Assembly (NCBI RefSeq): GCF_010974825.1 | Contig: NZ_JAAILA010000012.1 | Span: 124,001-188,000 of the forward strand | DNA: 64,000 nucleotides | Direction: 5' to 3' | Source: Aeromonas rivipollensis | GTDB lineage: Bacteria > Pseudomonadota > Gammaproteobacteria > Enterobacterales > Aeromonadaceae | Part shown: in pieces, positions 9,674 through 25,201 of the stretch | Numbering within the stretch: position 1 is the stretch's first letter | Layout of the letters: each line of letters starts with the position of its first letter | Position numbers and translations under genes: made by a program | Notes under the pieces: generated by a model | The model's database searches: none | Told to the model about the DNA's origin: nothing | The model's input: only the letters and a program-made list of their open reading frames with translations

Positions 9674-9740
9674 TCTTTCAGGAGGTTGATTGCTGGAAGA
9701 CACTTAACTGGTGACTTCCAAAAGGACCGCAAGATTCATG

Positions 9741-9776
9741 AACCCTCGGAAGCACACACTTCCGAGGGTTTTTTCG
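9741..9776 (+). terminator. his attenuator
   Basis: Perfect 12-bp stem AACCCTCGGAAG / CTTCCGAGGGTT with a CACACA loop, followed by TTTT-C-G-TTTTT. It lies between hisL and hisG and is the transcription attenuator controlled by hisL translation. Confidence 0.92.
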
Positions 9777-9801
9777 TTTTTGACTAGAAGGAAATCGAGC
9801 A

Positions 9802-10698
9802 ATGGAAACACAACGTCTGCGCATCGCCATGCAAAAATCCGGTCGCCTGAGCCAGGACTCCCAGGCCCTGTTCAAGAGCTGCGGCCTCAAAATTAACCTG
9901 CGCGAGCAGCGCCTTATCGCCCACGTGGAGAACATGCCCATCGACATACTGCGGGTGCGTGATGACGACATCCCGGGGCTGGTGATGGAAGGGGTGGTCG
10001 ACCTTGGCATCATAGGCGAGAACGTACTGGAAGAGGTGCAGCTCATTCGCGCCTCCCAGGATCTGCCCTATCAGGTCAAGACCCTCAAGCAGCTCGACTT
10101 CGGTGGCTGCCGCCTCTCCCTGGCGGTACCGGAAGACGTCACCTACACAGGGCCGCAAAGTCTGGCAGGCAAGCGTATCGCCACCTCCTACCCCGGGCTG
10201 CTCAAGCGCTTCTTCGACGAGAAGGGCCTTAATTTCAAGAGCGTGATGCTGGGCGGCTCGGTGGAAGTGGCGCCCCGCGCAGGACTGGCCGATGCCATCT
10301 GCGACCTGGTCTCCACCGGCGCTACCCTGGAGGCCAACGGCCTCAAAGAGGTGGAGGTGATCTACCGCTCCAAGGCGGTACTGGTGCAGGCTCCCAACCC
10401 CTTGAGTGAGGCCAAGCAGAAGCTCATCGACAAGCTGCTGCCCCGCATCCAGGGGATGCAGCAGGCCCGCGAGAGCAAGTACATCATGCTGCACGCCCCT
10501 AAAGACAAGCTCGATGCCATCACGGATCTGCTGCCGGGCGCCGAGCGCCCCACCATAATGCAGCTGGCCGGTGACACCAATCAGGTGGCGCTGCACGTCG
10601 TCTCCAGCGAGACCCTGTTCTGGGAGACCATGGAGCAGCTCAAGGCCCTCGGCGCCAGCTCCATCCTGGTACTGCCCATCGAAAAGATGATGGAATAA
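9802..10698 (+). CDS. hisG: ATP phosphoribosyltransferase
   Basis: First step of histidine synthesis: ATP plus PRPP to phosphoribosyl-ATP, feedback-inhibited by histidine. At 298 residues it is the long, self-regulated form with a C-terminal ACT-like regulatory domain (about residues 225-298), so no HisZ partner is needed. The family wording [32 protein letters not shown] and the PRPP-binding LVSTGATL are present. It lies 25 bases after the attenuator T tract and 12 bases before hisD. Confidence 0.98.
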   Translation: METQRLRIAMQKSGRLSQDSQALFKSCGLKINLREQRLIAHVENMPIDILRVRDDDIPGLVMEGVVDLGIIGENVLEEVQLIRASQDLPYQVKTLKQLDFGGCRLSLAVPEDVTYTGPQSLAGKRIATSYPGLLKRFFDEKGLNFKSVMLGGSVEVAPRAGLADAICDLVSTGATLEANGLKEVEVIYRSKAVLVQAPNPLSEAKQKLIDKLLPRIQGMQQARESKYIMLHAPKDKLDAITDLLPGAERPTIMQLAGDTNQVALHVVSSETLFWETMEQLKALGASSILVLPIEKMME

Positions 10699-10710
10699 GG
10701 AAGGGACATC

Positions 10711-12021
10711 ATGCAGACCCTGATCTGGAAGACCCTCTCCCCCACCCAGCAGGCCGATGTGCTGACCCGCCCCGCCCTCAATGACGAGGCGGACATAGGT
10801 GCCGTGGTCAAGGAGATCATCGGCGCCGTGCGCAGCCGGGGCGACGACGCCCTGCGGGAACTAGGCCTGCGCTTCGAGCGCGCCCCCCGCGAGCAGCTGC
10901 GCGTCAGCGAGGACGAAATAGAGGCCGCCTGCGCGCGGCTGGATGACGGCATCAAGAGTGCCATCGAAGCGGCCATCGCCAACATTCGTACCTTCCACGC
11001 CGCGCAAGCGCAACCCGTGGTGCGGGTGGAGACCCAGCCCGGGGTGGTGTGCGAGCTGCGCACCCAGCCCATCAGCCGGGTCGGCCTCTATGTGCCGGGG
11101 GGCAGCGCGCCGCTCCCCTCCACAGTGATGATGCTGGCCATTCCGGCAAGCCTGGCCGGCTGCCGCGAGGTGGTGCTCTGCACCCCGTCGCCGGCCAGCG
11201 ACGAGATCCTGTTTGCCGCCCGCGCCTGCGGCGTCGAAAAGGTGTTCGCCATCGGCGGCGCCCAGGCCATCGCCGCCATGGCCTACGGCACCCAGAGCAT
11301 TCCCAAGGTAGACAAGATCTTCGGCCCGGGCAACGCCTACGTGACCGAAGCCAAGGGCCAGGTCTCCCGTGACTGGCGCGGCGCCGCCATCGACATGCCC
11401 GCCGGCCCCTCCGAGGTGCTGGTGATTGCCGACGAGAGCGCCAATCCTGCCTTCGTGGCCGCGGATCTGCTCTCCCAGGCCGAGCACGGCCCCGATAGCC
11501 AGGTGGTGCTGGTGACCACCTCGCCGCTCCTGGCCGACGCCATCGCAGGCGAGATCAAGGGCCAGCTGGCCCAGCTCAGCCGCCGCGACATCGCCGCCCA
11601 GGCGCTCGGCAGCAGCCTGGTGATCCTCTGCGACAATCTGGACGAGGCCTGCGCCATCTCCAACGCCTATGCGCCCGAGCACCTGATAGTGCAGACCCAA
11701 GCGCCCCGCGATCTGCTGGACAGACTCGAGAACGCCGGCTCCATCTTCTTGGGCGCCTGGACGCCCGAGTCGGTCGGCGATTACGCCAGCGGCACCAACC
11801 ACACCCTGCCCACCTACGGCTATGCCCGCACCTGCTCCAGCCTCGGGCTCGCGGATTACCAGCGCCGCTACACTGTGCAGGAGCTGAGTATCGAGGGGAT
11901 CCAGGGCCTTGGTCCCATAGTCCAGCGCATCGCCGATGCGGAAGGGCTGGATGCCCATAAAAACGCCGTCACCCTCAGATTGAACGCACTTTCAAGCCAG
12001 CAGCAGAAGGATTTGTCATGA
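10711..12021 (+). CDS. hisD: histidinol dehydrogenase
   Basis: Catalyses the last two steps, oxidising L-histidinol to histidine with two NAD. 436 residues, the usual size. Conserved segments include VPGGSAPLPSTVMMLAIPA, IFGPGNAYVTEAKG, the zinc-ligand motif SQAEHGPDSQ and the C-terminal APEHLIVQT and GTNHTLPTYGYAR. It overlaps hisC by 4 bases (ATGA), indicating coupled translation. Confidence 0.98.
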   Translation: MQTLIWKTLSPTQQADVLTRPALNDEADIGAVVKEIIGAVRSRGDDALRELGLRFERAPREQLRVSEDEIEAACARLDDGIKSAIEAAIANIRTFHAAQAQPVVRVETQPGVVCELRTQPISRVGLYVPGGSAPLPSTVMMLAIPASLAGCREVVLCTPSPASDEILFAARACGVEKVFAIGGAQAIAAMAYGTQSIPKVDKIFGPGNAYVTEAKGQVSRDWRGAAIDMPAGPSEVLVIADESANPAFVAADLLSQAEHGPDSQVVLVTTSPLLADAIAGEIKGQLAQLSRRDIAAQALGSSLVILCDNLDEACAISNAYAPEHLIVQTQAPRDLLDRLENAGSIFLGAWTPESVGDYASGTNHTLPTYGYARTCSSLGLADYQRRYTVQELSIEGIQGLGPIVQRIADAEGLDAHKNAVTLRLNALSSQQQKDLS

Positions 12022-13118
12022 GCATCGCCAATCTGGCTCGCCGCGTGGTGCGGGCCCTCACCCCTTACCAATCCGCCCGTCGCATCGGTGGTCAGGGTCA
12101 TGTCTGGCTCAACGCCAACGAGGCGCCGCTGGCCTACCCCTTCACCATCGAGGGCAACCGCCTCAACCGTTACCCCGAGTGCCAGCCGGCCGAGGTGGTC
12201 AACGGCTACGCCGCCTACGCCGGGGTCAATCCGAGCCAGGTGCTGGTGAGCCGCGGCGCCGACGAGGCCATAGAGCTGCTGATCCGCACCTTCTGCGAGG
12301 CGGGGGAAGATCAGATCCTCATCTGCCCCCCCACCTACGGCATGTACGCCATCAGCGCCGAGACCTGCGGCGTCGGCATCGTCGAGCAGCCGCTCACCGC
12401 CAGCCGTCAGCCGGACTGGCCCGCCATCGCGGATCGCCTCTCCGATGTGAAGCTGGTGTTCCTCTGCTCCCCCAACAACCCCACCGGGGATCTGGTGGGC
12501 CGCAAGGGGCTCATCGCCTTGCTGGAGAAGGCCCGGGAGCGCGCCATCGTGGTGGTGGACGAGGCCTACATCGAGTTCTGCCCGGAAGGCTCAGTGGTGG
12601 ATCTGCTGGACCAATACCCCAATCTGGTGGTGACTCGCACCCTCTCCAAGGCCTTTGCCCTGGCGGGGATCCGCTGCGGCTTTACCTTGGGCAATCCCGA
12701 GGTGATCACCATGCTGGCCAAGGTGATAGCCCCCTACCCCATCCCCGAGCCCATCGCCCAGATAGCGGCCCAGGCCCTCTCCCCCATGGGGCTGGCGCTG
12801 ATGCAGGAGCGGGTGCAGGAGCTCAACAAGCAGAAGGCTCTCATCAAGGCCGAGCTGCTTCGGCTTGGCTGCGTGAAAGAGGTGTTCGAGGACAAGGGCA
12901 ACTTCGTGCTGGTGCGCTTCACCGATGGCGCCGCCGTCTTTGCCGCCATGAAGGCCGCCGGCATCATCTTGCGTGATTTTTCCAGCAAGCCGGGCCTGGA
13001 CAACAGCATCCGCATCACCATCGGCTATCAGGGGGAGATGGACGCCGTCCTCACAGTGCTGCGCGATCTATCGAACAGCACCCCCTCAGCCAGCAACCCG
13101 TCTGCCGCCAGCGTATAA
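12018..13118 (+). CDS. hisC: histidinol-phosphate aminotransferase
   Basis: PLP enzyme converting imidazole-acetol phosphate to histidinol phosphate. 366 residues. The fold-type I motifs are visible: LNANEAP near the N-terminus, CSPNNPTGD, the D/Y cofactor contact VVDEAYIEF and the Schiff-base lysine K211 in TLSKAFALAG. The last ~15 residues are Ser/Pro/Ala-rich and variable. Confidence 0.98.
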   Translation: MSIANLARRVVRALTPYQSARRIGGQGHVWLNANEAPLAYPFTIEGNRLNRYPECQPAEVVNGYAAYAGVNPSQVLVSRGADEAIELLIRTFCEAGEDQILICPPTYGMYAISAETCGVGIVEQPLTASRQPDWPAIADRLSDVKLVFLCSPNNPTGDLVGRKGLIALLEKARERAIVVVDEAYIEFCPEGSVVDLLDQYPNLVVTRTLSKAFALAGIRCGFTLGNPEVITMLAKVIAPYPIPEPIAQIAAQALSPMGLALMQERVQELNKQKALIKAELLRLGCVKEVFEDKGNFVLVRFTDGAAVFAAMKAAGIILRDFSSKPGLDNSIRITIGYQGEMDAVLTVLRDLSNSTPSASNPSAASV

Positions 13119-13130
13119 GGAAGTAGCCAG

Positions 13131-14263
13131 ATGAAGACCCCGTTTTTGTTTATCGACCGTGACGGCACCTTGATAGAAGAGCCGGTGACCGACAAGCAGG
13201 TGGACAGCCTCGCCAAGCTGCGCTTCGAGCCCATGGTGATCCCGGTGCTGCGCGAGCTGCAGGCCGCCGGTTACGTGCTGGTGATGGTGACCAACCAGGA
13301 TGGGCTGGGCACCGCCAGCCTGCCGCTGGAAAACTTCCAGCCCCCTCATGATTTGATGATGCACCTCTTTGAATCCCAAGGGGTGAACTGGGAGCAGGTG
13401 CTGATCTGCCCCCACTTCCCCACCGACGGTTGCAGCTGCCGCAAGCCGAACCTCGGGTTGGTGAAGGAGTACCTCGCCTCGGGTCGTATCGACTTTGCCA
13501 ACTCCTTCGTGATAGGCGACAGACAGACAGATCTGCAACTTGCCGAGAACATGGGCATCCGCGGCATTCGCTACCAGCCGCAGGATCACGACTGGCTCGC
13601 CATCCGTGATCAGCTGCTCTCCAAGGGGCGGGTGGCCGAGGTGGAGCGCTACACCAAGGAAACCCGCATCCAGGTGGCAGTGGACTTGGACAAGAGCGGC
13701 GGCAACCAGATTGCCACCGGCATCGGCTTCTTCGATCACATGCTGGATCAGATAGCCACCCACGCCGGGTTCCGCCTCAAGCTGAAAGTCAGCGGCGATC
13801 TGCACATCGACGATCACCACACGGTGGAAGATGTGGGACTGGCCCTGGGTCAGGCCCTGCGCCAGGCCCTTGGCAACAAGCGCGGCATAGGTCGCTTCGG
13901 CTTCGTGCTGGCGATGGACGAGGTACAGGCTGTGATCGATGGCCGCCCGCGCCATACCACCGATACCCCCTCCCTCACCGAGCTGGACGTGGCCACGGCG
14001 CTGGACTTGAGCGGCCGCCCCTACTTCGTGTTCGACTGCCCGAGCGGCTTTGGCCGCGACAGCGTGGGCGAGATGGCCACCGAGATGGTGCCCCACTTCT
14101 TCCGGTCGCTCTCGGACGCCATGGCCATCACCCTGCAGATGAAGGTGGGCAGCGGCAACACCCACCACCAGGTAGAGGCGCTGTTCAAGGGCTTTGGCCG
14201 CGCCCTGCGCCAGGCCATCCGGGTGGAAGGGAGCGAACTCCCCTCCAGCAAGGGGGTGCTGTG

Positions 14264-14264
<1 letters not shown>
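13131..14264 (+). CDS. hisB: bifunctional histidinol-phosphatase / imidazoleglycerol-phosphate dehydratase
   Basis: A fused enzyme for two steps of histidine synthesis. The N-terminal HAD phosphatase has FIDRDGT (D9, D11) and the zinc-binding Cys cluster ([14 protein letters not shown]). The C-terminal dehydratase carries [29 protein letters not shown] and the conserved end LPSSKGVL. At 377 residues it is longer than E. coli HisB (355). The excess is an insertion of about 20 residues at 265-291, between the MDE motif and DLSGRP, where E. coli has only seven residues. The reading frame is intact and the flanking motifs are conserved, so the enzyme is presumably active. Confidence 0.97.
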
Positions 14265-15636
<1,372 letters not shown>

Positions 15637-15660
15637 CCACGGGATCACCCGGTGATCCCT

Positions 15661-15705
15661 AAGGTGCCTGTCCGGCCATCAGCGCCGGAGCAGGCACCTT
15701 TTCTT
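15661..15705 (+). terminator. terminator after hisA
   Basis: Ten-bp perfect stem AAGGTGCCTG / CAGGCACCTT enclosing a second TCCGG/CCGGA stem, followed by TTTTC-TTCT. It should separate hisGDCBHA from the signalling genes. Confidence 0.9.
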
Positions 15706-15789
15706 CTGAGGGCGCAGCGGCAAGCCCTTATAATCTGGAAGCAATTGACTCTATACTCGGACTCATCGAGATAACGTCACGGAAGGCTT

Positions 15790-16899
15790 ATGTTCACATC
15801 TCACTGTGCCACCATCCTCATCGTCGATGACTCTCCCGAGAACCTGATGGTACTGACCGAATTGCTCTCACCCACCTATAGGGTGCTCGCCGCCCAGAGC
15901 GGGGAGAAGTGCCTGCGCATTGCCAGTGGCAAGACGAGACCGGATCTCATCCTGCTGGACGTGATGATGCCCGGCATGGACGGCTATGAGGTACTCAGAC
16001 AGCTGCGCACCAACCCCGAGACCCACCGCATTCCCGTGGTACTGCTCACCGCCCTCGCCGATCCCCAAAGCGAGGAGTTCGGCCTGTCGCTCGGGGCCGT
16101 CGACTACATCACCAAACCCATCAAGCCTGTCATCGTCCAGGCGCGGGTGCGCACCCAGCTGGAGGCCAAGCAGGCCCGGGATGGTCTGCACGATCAGAAT
16201 GCGGCCCTGGAGGCCGAGGTGGCGCGCCGGATGACCGAAAACGATCTGATCCAGCAGGTCTCCATCCGGGCGCTGGCCCATCTGGCGGAGATCCGCGATC
16301 CCGAGACCGGCAATCACATCCTGCGCACCCAGGCCTATGTACGGCTGCTGGCGAGCGCCCTTGCCGGTCACCCCCGCTTTGCCGAGACACTGTCGCCGGA
16401 TTACATCGATCTGCTGAGCCGCTCCGCTCCTCTGCACGACATCGGCAAGGTCGGCATTCCCGACCATATTCTGCTCAAGCCGGGCAAGCTGACCCCCGAG
16501 GAGTGGCAGATCATGCGTACCCACGCCAAGCTCGGCAGCGATGCCATCGAGGAGGCCGAGCGGGATATGGAGCAGCCATTGGCCTTCCTCACCCTGGCCA
16601 AGGAGATAGCTCACTGGCACCACGAGAAGTGGGACGGCAGCGGCTACCCGGACGGCCTCTGTGGCGACGCCATTCCCCTCTCGGCCAGGTTGATGGCGCT
16701 GGCGGATGTGTTTGACGCCCTCATCAGCGTCCGGGTCTACAAACCAGCCATGTCCTATGAGGAGGCGCGCACCCTGATCCTCTCTGGCAGCGGCCAGCAT
16801 TTTGATCCGGACGTGGTGGCGGCCTTCGACAGCCATTTCGAACAGTTCGTCACCATAGCCGAGCGTTATCAGGATGACGCCGAGGTCGCCCATGGCTGA
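15790..16899 (+). CDS. response regulator with HD-GYP c-di-GMP phosphodiesterase domain
   Basis: 369 residues. An N-terminal REC domain (about 9-125) has the acidic pocket (IVDDS), phospho-acceptor Asp57 in LILLDVMMPGMDG, and the Thr/Lys switch residues (LLTALA, TKP). A short coiled linker leads to an HD-GYP domain (about 150-350) with HD at 216-217 (LHDIGKVGIP) and GYP at 285-287 (HHEKWDGSGYPDGL). Both catalytic signatures are intact, so hydrolysis of c-di-GMP is expected. It is the first of three overlapping genes with a membrane sensor and a hybrid kinase, the likely phospho-donor. A TATAAT at 15729-15734 upstream could be a -10 element, though no good -35 was seen. Confidence 0.94.
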   Translation: MFTSHCATILIVDDSPENLMVLTELLSPTYRVLAAQSGEKCLRIASGKTRPDLILLDVMMPGMDGYEVLRQLRTNPETHRIPVVLLTALADPQSEEFGLSLGAVDYITKPIKPVIVQARVRTQLEAKQARDGLHDQNAALEAEVARRMTENDLIQQVSIRALAHLAEIRDPETGNHILRTQAYVRLLASALAGHPRFAETLSPDYIDLLSRSAPLHDIGKVGIPDHILLKPGKLTPEEWQIMRTHAKLGSDAIEEAERDMEQPLAFLTLAKEIAHWHHEKWDGSGYPDGLCGDAIPLSARLMALADVFDALISVRVYKPAMSYEEARTLILSGSGQHFDPDVVAAFDSHFEQFVTIAERYQDDAEVAHG

Positions 16900-19047
16900 A
16901 CAGCCTCCCCTGACCCGAGCCCATGTGCTCAACGTGGTGCTCACCTATGCCGCCGTGGCGAGCCTGTGGATCCTGCTCTCGGACAAGGCGGTGGAGTGGC
17001 TCTTCAGCACTCCGGCCCAGTTCGCCCTGGCCAGCACCATCAAAGGCTGGCTGTTTATCCTCATCACAGCGCTCATGCTCTATACCATGCTGCGCCGCCG
17101 CATCAATCAATCCACGGCAAGCCCCCGGCTCTCCGGGCGTCAGTGGCTGCCCATACTGCTGCTCAACAGCCTCATTCTGGCCCTGACTGCCATGGCTATC
17201 GCCCAGAACATAGGGCTGACCCGGGACAAGGAGGTCGCCCGACTCGAAACCATCGCGGATCTCAAGAGCCGACGCATCACAGAGTGGCTCGGCAATCGGG
17301 AGCAGGATCTGCGCCAGATCATCGACAACCCGCGCTATGGGGATCTCTCACCTTCCAGGCAGAGAACCAAGCCGTCTGATGAACAGGCTCAACGGCTGAC
17401 GCGGCTGGTGGAGTTCATCTCGGCAGAAGGATTCGATGGCGCGGCCCTCTTCGATCCGGCTGGCCAGCCCCTGTGGCAGACCCCGGGGGCGGGCATCATG
17501 AGTGCCACATTGCGCGATGCCCTGGCCCGGGTGACCGCGGGCAAGGTACTCAGGGTCGGACCCTATCTGGATGAGTTGGGCCAGCCCAGGCTCGACTTCC
17601 TGGCTCCCCTGGCCACGGCGGCGGGGCCGGCGCCCGTCATAGTGCTGCAGATAAGCGGCAGCCACTGGATAAACCAGATCCTCAAGCCCTGGCCCATCCC
17701 CGACAGCAGTGGTGAAGCCACGCTGTTTCGCCAGCGCGCAGATCAGGTGCAGTATCTGAGCGACCTACGTTACCGCCCCGACTCGGCCCTTCGCCTGCAC
17801 CTTCCGCTCCATCACGACACCTTGCTGGCGGCCCAGTATCTGCGTCTGGATGCCGGGCAACGAGGGCCCAGGGTTCTTTCTGGCAAGGATTATCGCGACA
17901 CGGCGGCCTTTGGCGTCGTCTACCCGGTCGAGGGCACGGACTGGTATCTGCTGGCCAAGATAGACAAGGCCGAGCTCAACCAGGCCAGCTTCAAGGAGAG
18001 CATCTGGATCGGTCTCATCAGCCTGCTGGTGCTCTTCGTCACCAACGCCGGCATCATCTTGCTGCGCCAGCACACCCGACTGCTGATGACCGAACAGGTC
18101 CGCCACTCCCAGGCGCAACGGCTGCAGGCGTTGCAACTGCTCTCCGCCATCGCCGACAGCTCGGAGGATGCCATCTTCGCCAAGGACAGAGAGGGCAAAT
18201 ACATACTGTTCAATCGCGCCGCCAGCCAGTTCGTGGGCAAACCGGCCGCCGAGATGCTGGGCCAGGATGACCTGGCCATCTTTCCCCCCGATCAGGCCCG
18301 GATGCTGATGGCCGCCGGCCGTCGGGTGATAGAAAACAACCGGGTGCAAACCGAGGAGGAGTATCTCACCCTGCCCTGCGGCGATCGGGTATTCCTCGCC
18401 ACCAAGGGGCCGCTGCAGGATAACGACGGTCAGGTGATCGGCATCTTCGGTATCTCCCGCGACATCACGGGCTTCAAGCGTGCCGAGGCAGATTTGCGGG
18501 AGCGGGAGGGACTGTTTCGCGCCCTGGTGGAGCAATCCCTTGCCGGCATCTACATCATCCAGCAGGGCAGACTCTGCTACATCAACCCCTGTTTTGCCCA
18601 CCTGTTTGGCTATGACTCCCCCGGCGCCCTGCTCGGCGTCGGCCCACTGCACGCCTTGGCAAGCCCACAGGACAGCGAACGGGTGGCCGAGCTGGTGCTG
18701 CGCTGCGAGCAGGAGGGTGGCGACATCCATGCCCGCTTCAGCGCCCTGCACCACGGCAACCAGCCCCTGGAGGTGGAGCTGTACGGGCGGCGTGTCGACT
18801 ATCGCGGCCAGCCCGCCGTGCTCGGGCTCTTGCTCGATGTCACCGAGCGGGAGCAGGTCGAGCAGGCTCTGACCCGCCAGGCCATGGAGCTGCGCCAGCA
18901 AAACGAGGAGTTGGAGCGTTTCAACAAGGTGATGGTGGACAGGGAGCTCGCCATGCTGACCCTCAAACACCAGATCAATGAGCTCTCACGCCAGCTCGGG
19001 CTACCGCCGCCCTACCCCCAGGCCCCCATGCCGCCGGAGGAGCACCC

Positions 19048-19051
<4 letters not shown>
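16892..19051 (+). CDS. membrane PAS-domain sensor protein lacking a kinase domain
   Basis: 719 residues from the ATG at 16892, which has GAGG six bases upstream and overlaps the response-regulator gene by 8 bases; the frame continues six codons further upstream. There are two or three membrane segments in the first 105 residues, a periplasmic region of about 260 residues, another membrane helix at about 370-390, then two PAS domains (about 413-529, ending DITGFKRAE, and 536-656, ending DVTEREQVE). A C-terminal coiled coil (LRQQNEELERFNKVMVDREL) follows. It stops just where a HisKA dimerisation domain normally begins: no H-box, ATPase or output domain is present. It probably passes its signal by coiled-coil contact to the hybrid kinase encoded immediately downstream. 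That is inference. Confidence 0.88.
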
Positions 19052-23016
<3,965 letters not shown>

Positions 23017-23192
23017 ATAAAGTCATGCATATAGTGTTGGTTCCCCCGGGGCAGCGCCGCCCGAAGAGCGCGCCGTTTCCCGCTCAGGATCCAGCAGAGA
23101 AAGCATGCCAACCGCTTTTCCGTCCGCCGCCTGATCCTGCGTCACCGGCAGAACGAAGTTTTTTTAACTGTGCTTTACATGGAGCAATGAGC

Positions 23193-23966
23193 ATGTTGTC
23201 AAAGCGTATTATCCCCTGCCTCGACGTCAAAGATGGCGTTGTGGTCAAGGGCGTGCAGTTTCGCAACCACGAGGTGATGGGCGGCATAGTCGAGCTGGCC
23301 CGCCGCTACGCCGAGGAGGGTGCCGACGAGCTGGTGTTCTATGACATCACCGCCTCGAGCGACGCCCGCGTGGTGGACAAGAGCTGGGTGAGCCGGGTGG
23401 CGGAAGTCATCGACATCCCCTTCTGCGTCGCCGGCGGCATCAAGAGCGTGGAGGATGCCCGCCAGATCCTGGAGTTTGGGGCCGACAAGGTATCCATCAA
23501 CTCCCCGGCCCTGGCCGATCCCACCCTGATCACCCGACTGGCGGAACGCTTCGGCGTGCAGTGCGTGGTGGTGGGCATCGACTCCTACTTCGATGCGGCG
23601 AGCGGCCAGTATCAGGTCAAGCAGTTCACCGGTGACGAGAGCCGCACCCTCACCACCAGCTGGACCACCCTGGAGTGGGTCAAGGAGGTGCAAAAGCGCG
23701 GCGCTGGCGAAATCGTGCTGAACGTGATGAACCAGGACGGCATGCGCCAGGGCTATGATCTCGAGCAACTTAAGCTGGTACGAGCCGTCTGCAAGGTGCC
23801 GCTGATTGCCTCCGGTGGTGCTGGCACCATGGCACATTTCCTCGATGCTTTTACCCAGGCCGACGTGGACGGGGCCCTGGCGGCCTCCGTATTCCACAAG
23901 GGCCTCATCCCCATTCCCGAATTGAAACGCTGGCTGAAAAACGAAGGAGTCGCCATCCGTGAATAA
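23193..23966 (+). CDS. hisF: imidazole glycerol phosphate synthase, cyclase subunit
   Basis: Forms imidazole glycerol phosphate and AICAR with ammonia delivered by HisH. The 257 residues from the ATG at 23193 match E. coli HisF (258) closely: [15 protein letters not shown] with catalytic Asp11, [21 protein letters not shown] with the second Asp, [10 protein letters not shown] and [13 protein letters not shown] lies eight bases before this ATG; the frame is open upstream to 23025 but without similarity. It is separated from hisA by 7.5 kb and from the kinase gene by 176 bases, so it probably has its own promoter or is read from the signalling genes. Confidence 0.97.
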   Translation: MLSKRIIPCLDVKDGVVVKGVQFRNHEVMGGIVELARRYAEEGADELVFYDITASSDARVVDKSWVSRVAEVIDIPFCVAGGIKSVEDARQILEFGADKVSINSPALADPTLITRLAERFGVQCVVVGIDSYFDAASGQYQVKQFTGDESRTLTTSWTTLEWVKEVQKRGAGEIVLNVMNQDGMRQGYDLEQLKLVRAVCKVPLIASGGAGTMAHFLDAFTQADVDGALAASVFHKGLIPIPELKRWLKNEGVAIRE

Positions 23967-24588
23967 TCCCTTGATTGATCCCACCCTCATCGACCGCCTC
24001 GATTGGGCAAAATGTGACGGCATGATCCCCGCCATCGTCCAGCATGCCGCCAGCGGCGAGGTGCTGATGCAGGGCTTCATGACCCGGGAGGCCCTGGAGA
24101 AGACCCAGGCCACCGGCCAGGTCACCTTCTTCAGTCGCAGCAAGCAGCGCCTCTGGACCAAGGGTGAGAGCTCGGGTCATGTGCTCAAACTGGTCGCCAT
24201 CAGCACCGACTGCGATCAGGACTCCCTGCTGGTCGCCGCCGATCCGGTCGGCCCCACCTGCCACCTGGGCACCCCTTCCTGCTTCGACGGTCACCCTGTG
24301 CCGCCGCTCGGCTTCCTCGCCGAGCTCGAGCAGATCCTGGCCTCGCGCAAGGGGGCAGACCCGGCTACCAGCTACACCGCCAGCCTCTACGGCAAGGGTA
24401 CCAAGCGCATCGCCCAGAAGGTGGGTGAAGAGGGGGTGGAAGTAGCCCTGGCCGCCATGGCGAAAGACAGAGAAGAGCTCATCAACGAATCCGCTGACCT
24501 GCTCTACCACCTGACGGTGCTGCTGCAAAACGAGGGGCTGGGCCTGAAGGATGTGGTGCAGCGTCTCCATGAGCGCCACAACAAGTAG
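23959..24588 (+). CDS. hisI: bifunctional phosphoribosyl-AMP cyclohydrolase / phosphoribosyl-ATP pyrophosphatase
   Basis: Fused HisI-HisE enzyme for steps two and three of the pathway. 209 residues. The N-terminal cyclohydrolase has [32 protein letters not shown] and the metal-binding Cys region (CHLGTPSCF). The C-terminal pyrophosphatase has [17 protein letters not shown] and ESADLLYHL. It starts with GTG and overlaps hisF by 8 bases. A diverged copy of its last 23 codons lies about 1 kb downstream (25572-25640). Confidence 0.97.
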   Translation: MNNPLIDPTLIDRLDWAKCDGMIPAIVQHAASGEVLMQGFMTREALEKTQATGQVTFFSRSKQRLWTKGESSGHVLKLVAISTDCDQDSLLVAADPVGPTCHLGTPSCFDGHPVPPLGFLAELEQILASRKGADPATSYTASLYGKGTKRIAQKVGEEGVEVALAAMAKDREELINESADLLYHLTVLLQNEGLGLKDVVQRLHERHNK

Positions 24589-24603
24589 TCTTTGCAGTTA
24601 GAC

Positions 24604-24631
24604 AAAACGGGCCCTGATGGGCCCGTTTTTT
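24604..24631 (+). terminator. terminator of the his locus
   Basis: ACGGGCCC-TGAT-GGGCCCGT hairpin followed by a run of T residues, 18 bases after the hisI stop. Confidence 0.92.
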
Positions 24632-24803
24632 GTGCGCCGGCACCCTCTTTCGGGAGTCGCCACTGCCAAGCCTGCCTCAAGGGGACTCTACGCCCCTGAT
24701 CTGGCCGGGATACCAAGGCTTGCCCCCCCTGAACAGGGAGTCGCTCATCCCAGGGTCGGCGGCGATAATGGCGAACCACCCTCACCTCCCCACTCCAGGC
24801 GCG

Positions 24804-25094
24804 ATGAACAAATTTCAGGTTTTCTCCACCCCGGAGGCGCCCGCCGCCTTCACCTTGCTCGACATGGCGTCGGCCAGCTTCCTGGCAGACAAGGCCGCTT
24901 TGCTGGCGCAGGGGTTCGAGGTCATAGGCGAACCCATACTGGCCCCTGATGCCCGCGCGGCGGCCGAATCCCATCAGCTCAACATGGCCGACCCCAGCCG
25001 CCCCTATGGTGGCCCCAGCACCATAAGCCTCTTCGCTTATACCCTGCTTAATGCCCCCCGGCTGTTTGGCAAGGGCAAACCACCAAGGCGCTGA
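24804..25094 (+). CDS. small hypothetical protein, paralogue of the next gene
   Basis: 96 residues from the ATG at 24804; the frame is open further upstream without support. No signal peptide or recognised domain. Its first half is clearly related to the protein encoded at 25202-25501: both have an aromatic N-terminus (MNKFQVF / MSKYQFF) and a shared core with F-x-L-L-x-M, S-x-S-F-L, K-A-x-L-L-x-Q-G-F-E-V and a Gly two residues later. The C-terminal halves differ. It begins about 170 bases after the his terminator. The pairing suggests a local gene duplication; function unknown. Confidence 0.65.
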   Translation: MNKFQVFSTPEAPAAFTLLDMASASFLADKAALLAQGFEVIGEPILAPDARAAAESHQLNMADPSRPYGGPSTISLFAYTLLNAPRLFGKGKPPRR

Positions 25095-25201
25095 CTGAAG
25101 CCGACCTGAATAAAGGCCCCTTGTGATGTCGCAAATGGGGCCTGTCCGGCGGGAAAGCCCCCATGAATAATGAAGGGGCACAGTTCACCCCCAGAGGCCC
25201 T

